This document shows, piece after piece, positions 1 through 9,142 of a stretch of DNA of 64,000 nucleotides. The stretch lies in contig NZ_BMFC01000003.1 of assembly GCF_014637725.1 (NCBI RefSeq), positions 1-64,000 on the forward strand, read 5' to 3'. Position 1 is the first letter of the stretch. Each line of letters starts with the position of its first letter. The DNA comes from Marivita lacus (lineage in GTDB: Bacteria > Pseudomonadota > Alphaproteobacteria > Rhodobacterales > Rhodobacteraceae). Under the pieces are notes generated by a model, which was not told where the DNA came from, did no database searches, and saw only the letters and a list, made by a program, of their open reading frames with translations. Position numbers and translations under genes: made by a program.

Positions 1-547
1 TGCGGGCCGACAGCGCGTCGGGGGAAAAGCCCGCGAAGACGATGGAGTGGATGGCCCCGATGCGCGCGCAGGCCAGCATGGCATAGGCGGCCTCGGGGAT
101 CATCGGCATGTAGATCACCACGCGGTCGCCGCGCCGCACGCCCAGCGTTTCCAGGATGTTGGCCATCCGGCAGACGCTGCGGTGCAGGTCGCGGTAGGTG
201 ATGTGCTTGGCCGGCTCATCGGGATCGTCCGGCTCGAAGATGATCGCGGTCTGGTCGCCGCGCGTCGCCAGATGCCGGTCGACACAGTTGGCGGCGACGT
301 TCAGCGTGCCATCGGCGTACCAGTTGATCTTGACCCGGCCAAGGGTGAAATCCACGTCCTTGATCTGCGTCGGTGCGGTCATCCAGTCCAGACGCTGCGC
401 CGCCTCCGCCCAGAACCCCTCCGGATCGGACACAGACCGCGCATACATCTCCTCGTACCGCGCCGCGTCGATATGGGCGTTGGCGATCATCTCGGCGGAT
501 GGCGGATGGGCCTCGGTGGTGCCATTGGTGATGGTTTGATCGTTCAT
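1..547 (-). CDS. acs: Acetyl-CoA synthetase, N-terminal part (runs off the window)
   Basis: Acetyl-CoA synthetase activates acetate to acetyl-CoA through an acetyl-adenylate in the cytoplasm. Only about the first 182 codons are present; the AMP-binding core and C-terminal domain lie beyond base 1. The minus-strand frame from the ATG at 547-545 opens [16 protein letters not shown] and carries family N-terminal stretches such as [17 protein letters not shown] and [15 protein letters not shown], which match AcsA rather than other acyl-CoA ligases. The gene is divergent from adenine deaminase across a 471-bp AT-rich gap that should hold its promoter. Product is secure; regulation is not visible. 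Confidence 0.93.
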   Translation of the reverse strand, partial: MNDQTITNGTTEAHPPSAEMIANAHIDAARYEEMYARSVSDPEGFWAEAAQRLDWMTAPTQIKDVDFTLGRVKINWYADGTLNVAANCVDRHLATRGDQTAIIFEPDDPDEPAKHITYRDLHRSVCRMANILETLGVRRGDRVVIYMPMIPEAAYAMLACARIGAIHSIVFAGFSPDALSAR

Positions 548-1018
548 GCAATAAGTCTCCCCTCGCGTCGTCCGATCCCCCTCGGACGTTCCGGCCTGCG
601 ATCACGGATGCGTTATCGCGGCTTGAGGGGATCATACGGTAAGCTGAAAACAAATAAATAAGCAAATAAATATCAGTAAGTTAGGTGTAAATATTTTTCA
701 AATCGTAAGGAAAATACGTAAATAAATTTACCCGACGCGACGTAACACCCTAATAACCAAGGCAACTTGGCAACACCGGATTTTTGACCGTTTGCGGTAA
801 CCGTGACACGCGGTAGCAGGGCGGTGCGACGCGTTCCGGGTGTGACATATTGAACCGGTATGCCGCTGCATGCCATTTTCCTCTGCCCGAATTTTTGCCA
901 CATGCCGAAATCCGCTCACATTCCGGGCGCTGAGTCGGCGGTGACGCCATGCCGGGCTTTGTCGTGGCGCAGCACTTGGCGTAGACTGGGTGAAACACGT
1001 GAAGGAGCCTTGATCATC
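548..1018. promoter_or_regulatory. Divergent promoter region, acs / adenine deaminase
   Basis: This 471-bp gap separates two divergent genes and holds no convincing coding frame. Bases 640-735 are strikingly AT-rich against a high-GC background, as expected for promoters. On the minus strand TTGAAA (701-696) followed after 17 bases by TACTGA is a weak sigma-70-like pair that could serve acs. The adenine deaminase ribosome-binding site GAAGGAG is at 1001-1007. I see no purine riboswitch fold here. Confidence 0.5.
718..731. promoter_or_regulatory. Perfect 14-bp palindrome GTAAATAAATTTAC
   Basis: GTAAAT and ATTTAC flank two bases, giving a perfect inverted repeat in the AT-rich part of the acs/ade divergent region. 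Position and symmetry suggest an operator, but no binding protein can be assigned. The same half-sites GTAAAT/ATTTAC recur with a 5-base spacer at 52670-52686, upstream of the cyanate genes. Confidence 0.35.
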
Positions 1019-2722
1019 ATGCCAGACCTTACCCCGTTGGAACGCCGGATCGCCGTCGGACGCGGCGAAACCCCCGCTGATCTGGTCCTGCGCGGCGCGA
1101 GGACGCTCGATTTGGTGACCGGCGATCTTCTCGAGGGAGACATCGCGATTGTCGACGGCATGATCGCGGGCACCTGCGGGCAGTATGAGGCGGCCGAGAT
1201 CCGCGACATGGCCGGCCTGATCCTCGTGCCCGGGTTCATCGACACGCATCTGCACATCGAAAGCTCGCTGGTGACGCCGTTCGAGTTTGACCGCTGCGTG
1301 GCCCCGCACGGCGTCACCACCGCGATCTGCGACCCGCACGAGATCGCCAACGTGATCGGTGCGGACGGCATCCGGTATTTTCAGGAGGCGAGCGCGCACA
1401 CGCTGATGGACATCCGTGTGCAACTGTCGTCCTGCGTGCCCTCGACCCATATGGAGACCGCCGGGGCCGAACTTCTGGCGGCCGATCTGGCCCCGCTGCG
1501 CGGCCATCCCTCGGGCATTGGCCTGGCGGAATTCATGAATTATCCCGGTGTGATCCACCGCGATCCTCGGGTGATGGAAAAACTTCACCTGTTCGAGGGC
1601 GGCCATATCGACGGCCATTGTCCGCAGCTGCGCGGCATGGACCTCAACGCCTATATCGCTGCCGGGATTTCGACGGAACACGAGGCGACGACAGCGGAAG
1701 AGGCGCGCGAGAAGCTGCAAAAGGGCATGCGCGTGCTGATCCGCGAAGGATCGGTGTCAAAGGATTTGCAGGCGCTGCAACCGCTGTTGAGCGAACGCAC
1801 CGCGCCCTACATGTGCCTGTGCACCGACGATCGGAACCCCTTGGACATCGCCGAGGAGGGGCATCTGGACCACATGATCCGCACGCTGATCGCGCTCGGG
1901 ACGCCCCCGCTGGCCGCCTATCGCGCGGCATCCCTGTCTGGGGCCGAGGCGTTCGGGCTCAAGGACCGGGGCCTGATCGCACCTGGCAAGCGCGCGGATA
2001 TCGTGGCGGTCGGGTCTTTGGAGGATTGTGACGTGCAGACCGTGTTCTGTGCCGGTGTCGAGGCGACGGCCGAGAATTTTACCAAACGGTCAACGATCGC
2101 CCCGGTCGGTCGCGGCTCCGTCCATGCGCCGCATCTTGAGCCTGAGGATTTCCGCGCCAAGGCGAACCGGGGCGAGACCGACGTGATCGGCATTGTCGAG
2201 GGCAAGATCATCACCGAACATCTGCATGAGGTGATCGCGGTCGAGGATGGCGACAAGCATCCCGATCCCGCGCGCGATCTGATCCGCATCGCGGTGGTCG
2301 AACGGCATGGGCGCAACGGGAACATCGCCACGGGGTTCGTGCGCGGCTTTGGCCTGCAGCGTGGGGCCATCGCCTCGACCGTGTGCCACGACCACCACAA
2401 CATTGCCTGCGTGGGGGTGGATTACGCCGATATGGCGCTGGCGGCAAACCGGCTGACCGAGATCGAGGGCGGGTTCGTCGTGGCCGCCGGGGGCGAGGTG
2501 CTGGCCGAACTGGCGCTGCCCTTGGCAGGATTGATGAGCCTTGAGCCCTTTGAAGAGGTGCATGACCGGTTGGTCGACCTGCGCCGCGCCGCGAAGGGTC
2601 TGGGCGTCACGCTGAACGAGCCGTTCCTGCAACTCGCGTTCCTTGCGCTGCCGGTCATTCCGGCGCTCAAGATCACCGACCGGGGCATGGTTGATGTCAC
2701 GAAGTTCGAGATCATCGCCTAG
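1019..2722 (+). CDS. ade: Adenine deaminase
   Basis: Adenine deaminase hydrolyses adenine to hypoxanthine and ammonia in purine salvage. The 567-residue protein has the usual length and the amidohydrolase metal motif [13 protein letters not shown] near residue 70, followed by [28 protein letters not shown] and [15 protein letters not shown], the ordered blocks of the Ade family. The C-terminal part has [16 protein letters not shown] and [10 protein letters not shown] chose the ATG at 1019 because GAAGGAG lies at 1001-1007 and the protein then opens [10 protein letters not shown]; the frame extends upstream to 860 but that extension looks non-coding. Its stop codon overlaps that of the convergent LysR gene by 4 bp. 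It is not obviously in an operon. Confidence 0.95.
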   Translation: MPDLTPLERRIAVGRGETPADLVLRGARTLDLVTGDLLEGDIAIVDGMIAGTCGQYEAAEIRDMAGLILVPGFIDTHLHIESSLVTPFEFDRCVAPHGVTTAICDPHEIANVIGADGIRYFQEASAHTLMDIRVQLSSCVPSTHMETAGAELLAADLAPLRGHPSGIGLAEFMNYPGVIHRDPRVMEKLHLFEGGHIDGHCPQLRGMDLNAYIAAGISTEHEATTAEEAREKLQKGMRVLIREGSVSKDLQALQPLLSERTAPYMCLCTDDRNPLDIAEEGHLDHMIRTLIALGTPPLAAYRAASLSGAEAFGLKDRGLIAPGKRADIVAVGSLEDCDVQTVFCAGVEATAENFTKRSTIAPVGRGSVHAPHLEPEDFRAKANRGETDVIGIVEGKIITEHLHEVIAVEDGDKHPDPARDLIRIAVVERHGRNGNIATGFVRGFGLQRGAIASTVCHDHHNIACVGVDYADMALAANRLTEIEGGFVVAAGGEVLAELALPLAGLMSLEPFEEVHDRLVDLRRAAKGLGVTLNEPFLQLAFLALPVIPALKITDRGMVDVTKFEIIA

Positions 2723-3594
2723 CGCACGGCTTTTGCGAACAGTTCTGCAAGAAGCGGGTTCGGATAACGCCGGTCCAACGTGACCGCGTAGAAGATTTCA
2801 TGCAGGTCCAGCATCGCCGCCTGCACCAGATCGCCGCGCGCGAGTTCATCCTGCACGACAATGGGCGGCACGACGGCAAGCCCGGTGCCGCGCATGGCCA
2901 GAAGGCGGATCATCGCCATGTCATCCACCTCCGCCGCGATCGTGGGCTTGGCGCGCACGCGGGACAGCAGAGTGTCGAAGGCGTTTCGGATCTGGGTGTC
3001 GCGGGTGGGCAGGATCAGGGGGTGATCGGCCACCAGGTCTTCGAACGGGCGGTTGCCCTGCACCCGGTCGGGCGTGCCGAACAGGCCCACGGTCTGATCC
3101 GCCAGCTTTTGCGTGAGATACGGGCTGATCGCGTCCCGGGCGGGGGGCGTGTTGGTCAGAACCACGTCAAGGTTGAGCGCGTCGAGGGCGGCGTAGAGTT
3201 CAGCAGCACTCCCGGAGCGCAGGATCACTTCGACATCCGCGCGGCCAAGGACAGGCTCGAGGAACGTGATCTGGAAGTTGCGCGACAGGGTCGACAGCGC
3301 GCCGACCCGCAGTGCACGGGCCGGGCGGGCGGTTTCGCGCAGCGTGTCGAGCAGTTCTTCGCCAGCGGCAAAGATCGTGTCGGCGTGATCCAGTGCGATG
3401 CGTCCCGCCTCGGTCAGGTGCAGTGCGCGACCCCGCCGTTCGAACAGGGTCTGGCCGATCCGTTCCTCCAACTGCTTGATTTGTGACGACAAGGCCGATT
3501 GCGACAGGTTCAGCCGTTCGGCTGTCCGGGTCAGGTTGCCGTCATGGGCGACGGCCCAGAAGTAGCGCAGGTGGTGATAGTTCAGATCCGACAT
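2719..3594 (-). CDS. LysR-family regulator (NhaR-like), divergent from dabBA
   Basis: A LysR-type regulator of 291 residues. The N-terminal winged helix-turn-helix covers about residues 1-65 ([19 protein letters not shown], then [18 protein letters not shown]) and a two-lobe effector domain covers about 90-290. The HYFW-like opening resembles NhaR, the LysR protein that responds to sodium in enterics; that comparison is from memory. It is transcribed away from dabB, and a perfect TTC-N9-GAA inverted repeat sits directly in front of its start codon, so autoregulation and control of dabBA are likely. LysR genes are common neighbours of dab loci. The effector is unknown. Confidence 0.9.
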   Translation of the reverse strand: MSDLNYHHLRYFWAVAHDGNLTRTAERLNLSQSALSSQIKQLEERIGQTLFERRGRALHLTEAGRIALDHADTIFAAGEELLDTLRETARPARALRVGALSTLSRNFQITFLEPVLGRADVEVILRSGSAAELYAALDALNLDVVLTNTPPARDAISPYLTQKLADQTVGLFGTPDRVQGNRPFEDLVADHPLILPTRDTQIRNAFDTLLSRVRAKPTIAAEVDDMAMIRLLAMRGTGLAVVPPIVVQDELARGDLVQAAMLDLHEIFYAVTLDRRYPNPLLAELFAKAVR

Positions 3595-3615
3595 TCGTTC
3601 TGTTTAAGTGAACGA
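3595..3615. promoter_or_regulatory. Candidate LysR operator, TCGTTC-N9-GAACGA
   Basis: Six-base arms TCGTTC (3595-3600) and GAACGA (3610-3615) form a perfect inverted repeat with a 9-base spacer, so it contains the T-N11-A core typical of LysR sites. It abuts the LysR start codon and lies 86 bp before dabB, the standard place for an autoregulatory and activating site. A second palindrome, TTCATGAA, follows at 3619-3626. Confidence 0.55.
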
Positions 3616-3700
3616 TAATTCATGAACAATGTATTTTTATTCATCAAAGCGCCGCGATACCTCCCCCGGCAGGATCACGACCTCAAAAGGAGACCGTATC

Positions 3701-5254
3701 ATGACCCCTGCCTTGCCCCTTCTGGCCCCGGCCTTTTTCGCCCTTGTCGGCATCTTCTACATGAACCGCGACCTGCCGCGCGGATCGGCACTGTTGCGCC
3801 TTGGCGAATATGCAGGCTTGGCCGCGATGGTCGTGTCGCTGGCGGCGCTGGGTCTGCTGATCCGGGACGGGTCGGCGACAAGCGCGCTGCTGGGTGCGGC
3901 GAACATGGGCTTCTCGGCGCGGATCGACGCGGTGAGCGTCACGATGCTGATGCTGGTGAGCTTTGTCGGCTGGGTCGTCATGCGGTTCGCGGCGACCTAC
4001 ACGGACGGTGAAAAGACCCAGACGCAGTTTCTGGGCTGGCTCAGCCTTGGGCTTGCGTCGGTTCTGTTGCTGGTCACGGCAGGCAACCTGATCCAGCTGA
4101 TCGTCGGCTGGGGCGCGGTCGGGCTCTGCGTGAACCGTCTGCTCCTGACCTACCCCGAGCGGGCGGCGGCGCAGCGGGCGGCGCGGAAAAAGGCCCTGTG
4201 CTCGGCGGCGTCCGACACCGGCCTGATCCTTGGTGCCTTCGCGCTGGCAGCGGCTTATGGCACGGCGGATATCGCCACCATCATCGAGGCGGCCCGGGCA
4301 GGCGAAGGTGGTGGAGCGGCGATCCTCGCGGCGGGTCTTCTGGCGATCTCGGCGCTGTTCAAATCGGCGCAGGTGCCGACCCATGGCTGGCTGACCGAAG
4401 TGATGGAAGCCCCGACGCCGGTTTCGGCGCTGCTGCACGCGGGCGTGGTGAACGCGGGGGGCTTCCTGCTCATCCGGTTCGCGGACGTGATGCTGCTGGC
4501 ACCCGGTGTGCTGTCGGTGCTGGTCATGGTCGGCGGCTTCTCGGCGATCTTCGGCGGCCTCGTGATGCTGACGCAACCGTCGGTCAAGACCTCGCTTGCG
4601 TGGTCCACCGTGGCGCAGATGGGCTTCATGATCCTGCAATGTGGTCTGGCGCTCTTCCCGCTGGCGCTGCTGCACATCGTGGCGCATTCGCTTTACAAGG
4701 CGCATGCCTTCCTGGCCTCGGGTGGTGCGGTGCAACAGGTGGCGTCGATCCGGCGGCCCGGTCCGGTGGCGATACCCAACAGCAAGGCAGTGCTCAAGGC
4801 GTTCGCGATCGCACTGGCGATCTACGGTACGCTGGGCCTGCTTCTGGGTATCGACGGCAAGTCGGCGCAGGCCATCGCACTGGGGGCTGTGCTGGTGATG
4901 GGCGTGGCCTACCTGCTGGCACAGGGTCTGGCGGATCACGCACCAGAGGTGCTGACGCGGCGCATGGCGGCCTATTCGGTGGCGACCACGCTCAGCTATT
5001 TTGCGCTGCAATCCATCGCGATCTGGCTGACCACGGGCGCGCTGCCCGCAACCCCGGCGCCCGGACCGTTGCAATGGGCGCTGATGGTGCTGACGATCAT
5101 CAGCTTCGGTACCGTGGCCTGGGCGCAGGCGACCTTCCCGAACTGGGCCAGCCATCCGGCGGCGCAGGGCCTGCGGGTGCATCTTTCGAACGGCTTTTAC
5201 CTCAACGCGGTGTTTGACCGGCTGACCGGCGGCTGGGCCGCGCGGGACCGGTGA
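3701..5254 (+). CDS. dabB: DabB, membrane subunit of the DAB inorganic-carbon pump
   Basis: DabB is the cation-conducting membrane partner of DabA, homologous to the NuoL/MrpA antiporter family. Together they are thought to energise one-way hydration of CO2 to bicarbonate in the cytoplasm. The 517-residue protein is almost all hydrophobic helices and has the antiporter block FKSAQVPTHGW (Lys221) followed by MEAPTPVSALLHAG, the signature shared with complex I subunits. Bona fide nuoL sits among other nuo genes, whereas here the only partner is a DUF2309 protein, which makes this DabB. The ATG at 3701 has AAAAGGAG just upstream; a longer frame from 3629 lacks a ribosome-binding site. The gap to the dabA start is 23 bp. 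Confidence 0.92.
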   Translation: MTPALPLLAPAFFALVGIFYMNRDLPRGSALLRLGEYAGLAAMVVSLAALGLLIRDGSATSALLGAANMGFSARIDAVSVTMLMLVSFVGWVVMRFAATYTDGEKTQTQFLGWLSLGLASVLLLVTAGNLIQLIVGWGAVGLCVNRLLLTYPERAAAQRAARKKALCSAASDTGLILGAFALAAAYGTADIATIIEAARAGEGGGAAILAAGLLAISALFKSAQVPTHGWLTEVMEAPTPVSALLHAGVVNAGGFLLIRFADVMLLAPGVLSVLVMVGGFSAIFGGLVMLTQPSVKTSLAWSTVAQMGFMILQCGLALFPLALLHIVAHSLYKAHAFLASGGAVQQVASIRRPGPVAIPNSKAVLKAFAIALAIYGTLGLLLGIDGKSAQAIALGAVLVMGVAYLLAQGLADHAPEVLTRRMAAYSVATTLSYFALQSIAIWLTTGALPATPAPGPLQWALMVLTIISFGTVAWAQATFPNWASHPAAQGLRVHLSNGFYLNAVFDRLTGGWAARDR

Positions 5255-5277
5255 TGGACAGGACAGGAGATCAAGAC

Positions 5278-7677
5278 ATGCTGACAATGGTTGAACGGTT
5301 CTCGGGTCCGGCCCTTGAGATCATGGCAGGCGCGCGCAATGCCGCCGCCCATATCCCGCCGCTCTGGTCGCTCGAGGCGACGGTTGCGGTGAACCCCTAC
5401 GTAGGGCAGGCCGGCGAGCCCTTGCAGATGGCCGCCGCCCGTCTGGCGCGGGTGGCCGGTGTGCGGACGGTGCCCGAGCGGGCGCATTTCAAGGCGAAGT
5501 TCGCCGCAAATGGCCTGACACGGGCCGATCTGGAGGCCGGTCTGGCCGAGGTGCCGGAGCTTGGCATTTCGGTCGAGGAATTGATCGCTGCAATGGACAA
5601 GCCCGGGCGCGTGCCGGAAACCCTGCCGACACTGGCCGATCTGGCCGAGGAAGTGTCTGACATCAACTGGCCCGACTTCGTGGCCGAACGCATCGGCCAT
5701 TGGGCGGGTGGGCATTACGACACCGGACAAGCGCTCTGGCCTGCGCCCAAGACGCGGGCGTGGCTGTCGTGGCGGTCCTTCGCGCAGCGCGATCTCACGC
5801 CCGAGATTTTCGGCCTGGCCGGGTTTGCCGGCCGCGTTGCATCGATGTCGATGTCGGCGCGGGGGGCCCTGACCAAATGCGCCGAGGAGATGGGGATTAC
5901 GTCGGCGGCCTGCGAGAGCTATTTCCACACGCTGCTGATGCGGCTCGGTGGCTGGGCGCAGCTTGCCTCTGGCGAGGCGTTCCGCGCCAACCTCAAGGGT
6001 GAGGGCAACAACGACATCACCGATCTTTTGACCGCCAAGCTGGTCTTCGAGGCAGCACTTCTGGCGCGTTACAGGGACAAGATCGGGGATCGGTGGAAAC
6101 AGGTGCTTGCGGCCCATGCGCAACCCATCGAGCCGTCGCAGGACGATCTGATCGACGCGGCGCTTCAGGCGGCGGCGGATCACGGGGCAGCACGGGCGCT
6201 GGACGAGACTTTGGCCCTGCCGGGCTCGGCCACGATTGAGGCGCCCAACGTGCAGGCAGCGTTCTGCATCGACGTGCGCTCCGAAGTGTTCCGGCGTGCG
6301 CTGGAGGCGTCGGGCGACCGGATCGAGACCATCGGCTTTGCGGGCTTCTTCGGAATCGCAGCCTCGCACCGCGGCTTTGCCTCGGACGTTCTGGAAACGC
6401 GCGGTCCGGTGCTGATCAACACCGGTGCGACCTCGGCGGCGACCGATCCGCGGGACAGCGACATGCTGACCCGCGTGGCGAAACGGGTGACCCGGGCCTG
6501 GGGCCGGTTCCGGCTGGCGGCGGTTTCGAGCTTTGCCTTCGTGGAGGCGACGGGGCCATTGTACCTCGGCAAGCTGGTGCGGGATTCGCTGGCGCAGAAA
6601 CACCCGAGCCTTGGCGCGGGTCCGGCACCTGCGCTGTCGGACAGCGTCACGCTGGAGGACCGGATCGGCATGGCGGCGGCGATCCTGTCGGCCATGTCGA
6701 TGACATCGGGCTTTGGCAAGGTGATCCTGCTTGCGGGGCACGGGGCCGGGGTGGTCAACAACCCCCATGCCAGCGCTCTGCAATGCGGGGCCTGCGGGGG
6801 CCATGCGGGCGACGTGAACGCACGGCTTGTGGCGATCCTGCTGAACGAGCCCGAGGTGCGCGCCGGACTGGTGGCCAAAGGCATCGAGGTGCCTGCCGAT
6901 ACGGTATTCCTTGCCGGTCTGCATGACACGGTGACGGATGAGGTGCGGCTTTACGAGGACGATCTGCCTGCCGGGCATGCGCAGTCGGCGGTGATCGCCG
7001 GGTTGAAGCAGGCGCTGAAGAGTGCGGCCAACATCACGCGGACAGAGCGGTCCGCGCGGCTGCCGCGCGCGACGGATGCGGCGGCGGTCATGGAGCGGGC
7101 AAAGGATTGGTCGGAAACCCGGCCCGAATGGGGTCTTGCGGGCTGTGCGGCCTTTATCGCGGCACCCCGGTCACGGACGGCGGGGCGGAACCTTGACGGG
7201 CGGTCCTTCCTGCACAGCTATGACTGGCGGCAGGACAAGGGGTTCGGCGTGCTCGAACTGATCCTGACTGCGCCTGTCGTGGTGGCAAGCTGGATCAGCC
7301 TGCAATATTACGGATCGTCCGTGGCACCGGATGCGTTCGGCGCGGGCAACAAGCTGCTGCACAATGTGACCGGCGGGATCGGTGTGGTCGAGGGCAATGG
7401 CGGCGTGCTGCGCGGCGGCTTGCCGTGGCAATCGGTGCATGATGGCGAGCGGTTCATGCATGATCCGTTGCGGCTGTCGGTGGCGATCGAGGCACCGCGC
7501 GAGGCCATCACCGATATCCTCAAGAGGCATGAGGGCGTTGCGGCGCTGTTCGACAATGGCTGGCTGCGGCTCTTTGCGATGGACGATCAGGGCCGGCTGG
7601 GCTGGCGCTATACCGGCAAGGGCCAGTGGGTGTCGGTGCAGGGGGACAAGGCTGCGGCAAGCATCGCTGCCGAGTGA
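5278..7677 (+). CDS. dabA: DabA, DUF2309 carbonic-anhydrase-like subunit of the DAB pump
   Basis: DabA (DUF2309/UPF0753) is the peripheral zinc protein of the DAB system. It resembles a beta-carbonic anhydrase and is believed to hydrate CO2 vectorially when coupled to DabB. The predicted zinc ligands are all present: Cys330 and Asp332 in FCIDVRSE, His488 in LAGHGAG and Cys503 in LQCGACGG. The 15-residue His-Cys spacing equals the one I recall for the Halothiobacillus protein. Length is 799 residues. I prefer the ATG at 5278 because AGGAGA lies at 5265-5270; in-frame starts at 5251 (GTG) and 5254 (ATG) would overlap the dabB stop. It is clearly co-transcribed with dabB. Confidence 0.93.
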   Translation: MLTMVERFSGPALEIMAGARNAAAHIPPLWSLEATVAVNPYVGQAGEPLQMAAARLARVAGVRTVPERAHFKAKFAANGLTRADLEAGLAEVPELGISVEELIAAMDKPGRVPETLPTLADLAEEVSDINWPDFVAERIGHWAGGHYDTGQALWPAPKTRAWLSWRSFAQRDLTPEIFGLAGFAGRVASMSMSARGALTKCAEEMGITSAACESYFHTLLMRLGGWAQLASGEAFRANLKGEGNNDITDLLTAKLVFEAALLARYRDKIGDRWKQVLAAHAQPIEPSQDDLIDAALQAAADHGAARALDETLALPGSATIEAPNVQAAFCIDVRSEVFRRALEASGDRIETIGFAGFFGIAASHRGFASDVLETRGPVLINTGATSAATDPRDSDMLTRVAKRVTRAWGRFRLAAVSSFAFVEATGPLYLGKLVRDSLAQKHPSLGAGPAPALSDSVTLEDRIGMAAAILSAMSMTSGFGKVILLAGHGAGVVNNPHASALQCGACGGHAGDVNARLVAILLNEPEVRAGLVAKGIEVPADTVFLAGLHDTVTDEVRLYEDDLPAGHAQSAVIAGLKQALKSAANITRTERSARLPRATDAAAVMERAKDWSETRPEWGLAGCAAFIAAPRSRTAGRNLDGRSFLHSYDWRQDKGFGVLELILTAPVVVASWISLQYYGSSVAPDAFGAGNKLLHNVTGGIGVVEGNGGVLRGGLPWQSVHDGERFMHDPLRLSVAIEAPREAITDILKRHEGVAALFDNGWLRLFAMDDQGRLGWRYTGKGQWVSVQGDKAAASIAAE

Positions 7678-7683
7678 TGCAGA

Positions 7684-8952
7684 TTAGGGCTGGGTGATGT
7701 TCACCTCGACACCCAGCCCGCGCAGCACCTCCCAGTAGTCGGGGAAGGTCTTGGACACGCAGTCCGGGTCTTCGATGGTGACACCGGGCAGGTGCAGCGC
7801 GGCAAGGGCAAAGCTCATGGCGATGCGGTGGTCGGCGTGGCTGTCGATCAGGCTGATGCTGTTGCGCGCCTGTCCGGCCAGTGCGAGGGAACCGTTGACG
7901 ATCAGGTCATCACCTTCGACCGTTGCGAGACCCTCGTGGATCGCGGTGAGGCCTTTGTGTACCGCGTCAATCCGGTCGCATTCCTTGACGCGCAGGTTCT
8001 CGATCCCGGTAAAGCGCACGGGTGTGTGGTTGAACGCGGCCAGCACGGCGAGTGTCGGTATGGCGTCCTGCATCTGTGATCCGTCGATCTCCGCAGGCAT
8101 CTGCGGGAAGGCTGCAATGATGTCATAGGCCTTGGCGTCGGGCTGGTTCATGTCTTCGGGGGCCACACCGATGTCGATGCGCCCGCCTGTCAGCTTTTCC
8201 GCAGCCCAAAGGTAGGTGGCGGCGCTGGCATCGGGTTCGACATGGTAATCGGTCGCGGTGTAGCCGCCGGGCGCGACGATGATTTCACTGTCGGAGGGAA
8301 ACTCCACCGTCGCACCAAAGGCGCGCATGACGGCGGCGGTGATGTGCAGGTAGCCCACCGCGCCGATCTGGCCGCCGGTGATGGTGATGCGGGTCTCGCC
8401 GTCGCCCATCGCCGCCAGCATCATGATGGCCGAGATATACTGGCTGGACAGCTTGCCGCTGACCTCGATCTCGCCGCTTTGGAAGGTGCCGGTGCCCCTG
8501 ACCGTGACGGGCGGGCAGCCGGTGTCGGAACTGGCATCGACGCCCATCGCCTGCAGCGTGTCGAGCAGCGGTGCGATGGGGCGCTTTTGCATGTGCTCAT
8601 CGCCGGAGACGATGGTGGTGCCATCGACCAGGGCCACGGCGGCCGTCAGAAAGCGGGTCGCGGTGCCCGCATTTCCGAGGAACAGCGGTTCCTCTGCTGC
8701 GTGCAGAGTGCCGGTGCCCGTGACCTCGACCGTGGTTTCGTCGAGTTCGGTGATCCCGACCCCCATCGCGCGCAGGGCCGTCATCATGTAATGCGTGTCG
8801 TCGCTGCGCAGGATGCCCGTCAGGCGGCTTGTGCCGCGCGCCATACCGGCCACAAGAAGCGCGCGGTTGGTCACGGATTTGGAGCCGGGCAGGGTGACGC
8901 GGCCCACAAGCGGCTGGGTCACAGGGGTGATGCGGGCAACGGGCAAGGACAT
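7684..8952 (-). CDS. aroA: 3-Phosphoshikimate 1-carboxyvinyltransferase (EPSP synthase)
   Basis: EPSP synthase joins phosphoenolpyruvate to shikimate-3-phosphate, the sixth step of the shikimate pathway. The 422-residue protein has the N-terminal block LPGSKSVTNRALL (about residues 21-33), LFLGNAGTATRFL (about 91-103), and the late block DSHADHRIAMSFALA. The start at 8952 has CGGAGA upstream on its strand. It is a single-gene unit, convergent with dabA (6 bp apart) and divergent from the alcohol dehydrogenase. From memory, the housekeeping alphaproteobacterial enzyme carries a GDKSISHR block instead, so this may be a second copy; see findings. Confidence 0.93.
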   Translation of the reverse strand: MSLPVARITPVTQPLVGRVTLPGSKSVTNRALLVAGMARGTSRLTGILRSDDTHYMMTALRAMGVGITELDETTVEVTGTGTLHAAEEPLFLGNAGTATRFLTAAVALVDGTTIVSGDEHMQKRPIAPLLDTLQAMGVDASSDTGCPPVTVRGTGTFQSGEIEVSGKLSSQYISAIMMLAAMGDGETRITITGGQIGAVGYLHITAAVMRAFGATVEFPSDSEIIVAPGGYTATDYHVEPDASAATYLWAAEKLTGGRIDIGVAPEDMNQPDAKAYDIIAAFPQMPAEIDGSQMQDAIPTLAVLAAFNHTPVRFTGIENLRVKECDRIDAVHKGLTAIHEGLATVEGDDLIVNGSLALAGQARNSISLIDSHADHRIAMSFALAALHLPGVTIEDPDCVSKTFPDYWEVLRGLGVEVNITQP

Positions 8953-9142
8953 GGCAGGTCTCCGGTCGGGCTGACAGAAGCGGGTTTAAGCGATTTGCCG
9001 CGCGTCGCAATCCGAAAGTCCACCTGCGTGCTGGAGTGTCGGACAGTTCCACGCTGCCGGTGACTGCTGTGCAGGCGCAACCCTCGACATGAGCGGCAAA
9101 GACGGGCACATCTTCGGGCAATCCCGGATCACAGGAGCGTCC

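Noticed and set aside
548-1018. Purine riboswitch or small RNA upstream of adenine deaminase
   Set aside because: I could not find the three-helix purine aptamer core or another structured leader; the region looks like an ordinary AT-rich divergent promoter.
728-1720. Long minus-strand open frame opposite adenine deaminase
   Set aside because: It runs antisense to the well-supported ade gene, has low-complexity His/Arg/Gln-rich translation typical of GC-rich shadow frames and matches no family.
3701-5254. NADH dehydrogenase subunit L (nuoL)
   Set aside because: There are no other nuo genes, the length is shorter than NuoL, and the partner is a DUF2309 protein, which identifies DabB.
3683-5287. 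534-codon minus-strand frame opposite dabB
   Set aside because: Shadow of a membrane-protein gene; the translation is rich in Arg, Gln and His with no recognisable domain, while the plus strand encodes an intact DabB.
5197-6978. 593-codon minus-strand frame opposite dabA
   Set aside because: Antisense to DabA, which carries all expected zinc ligands; no ribosome-binding site or family match.
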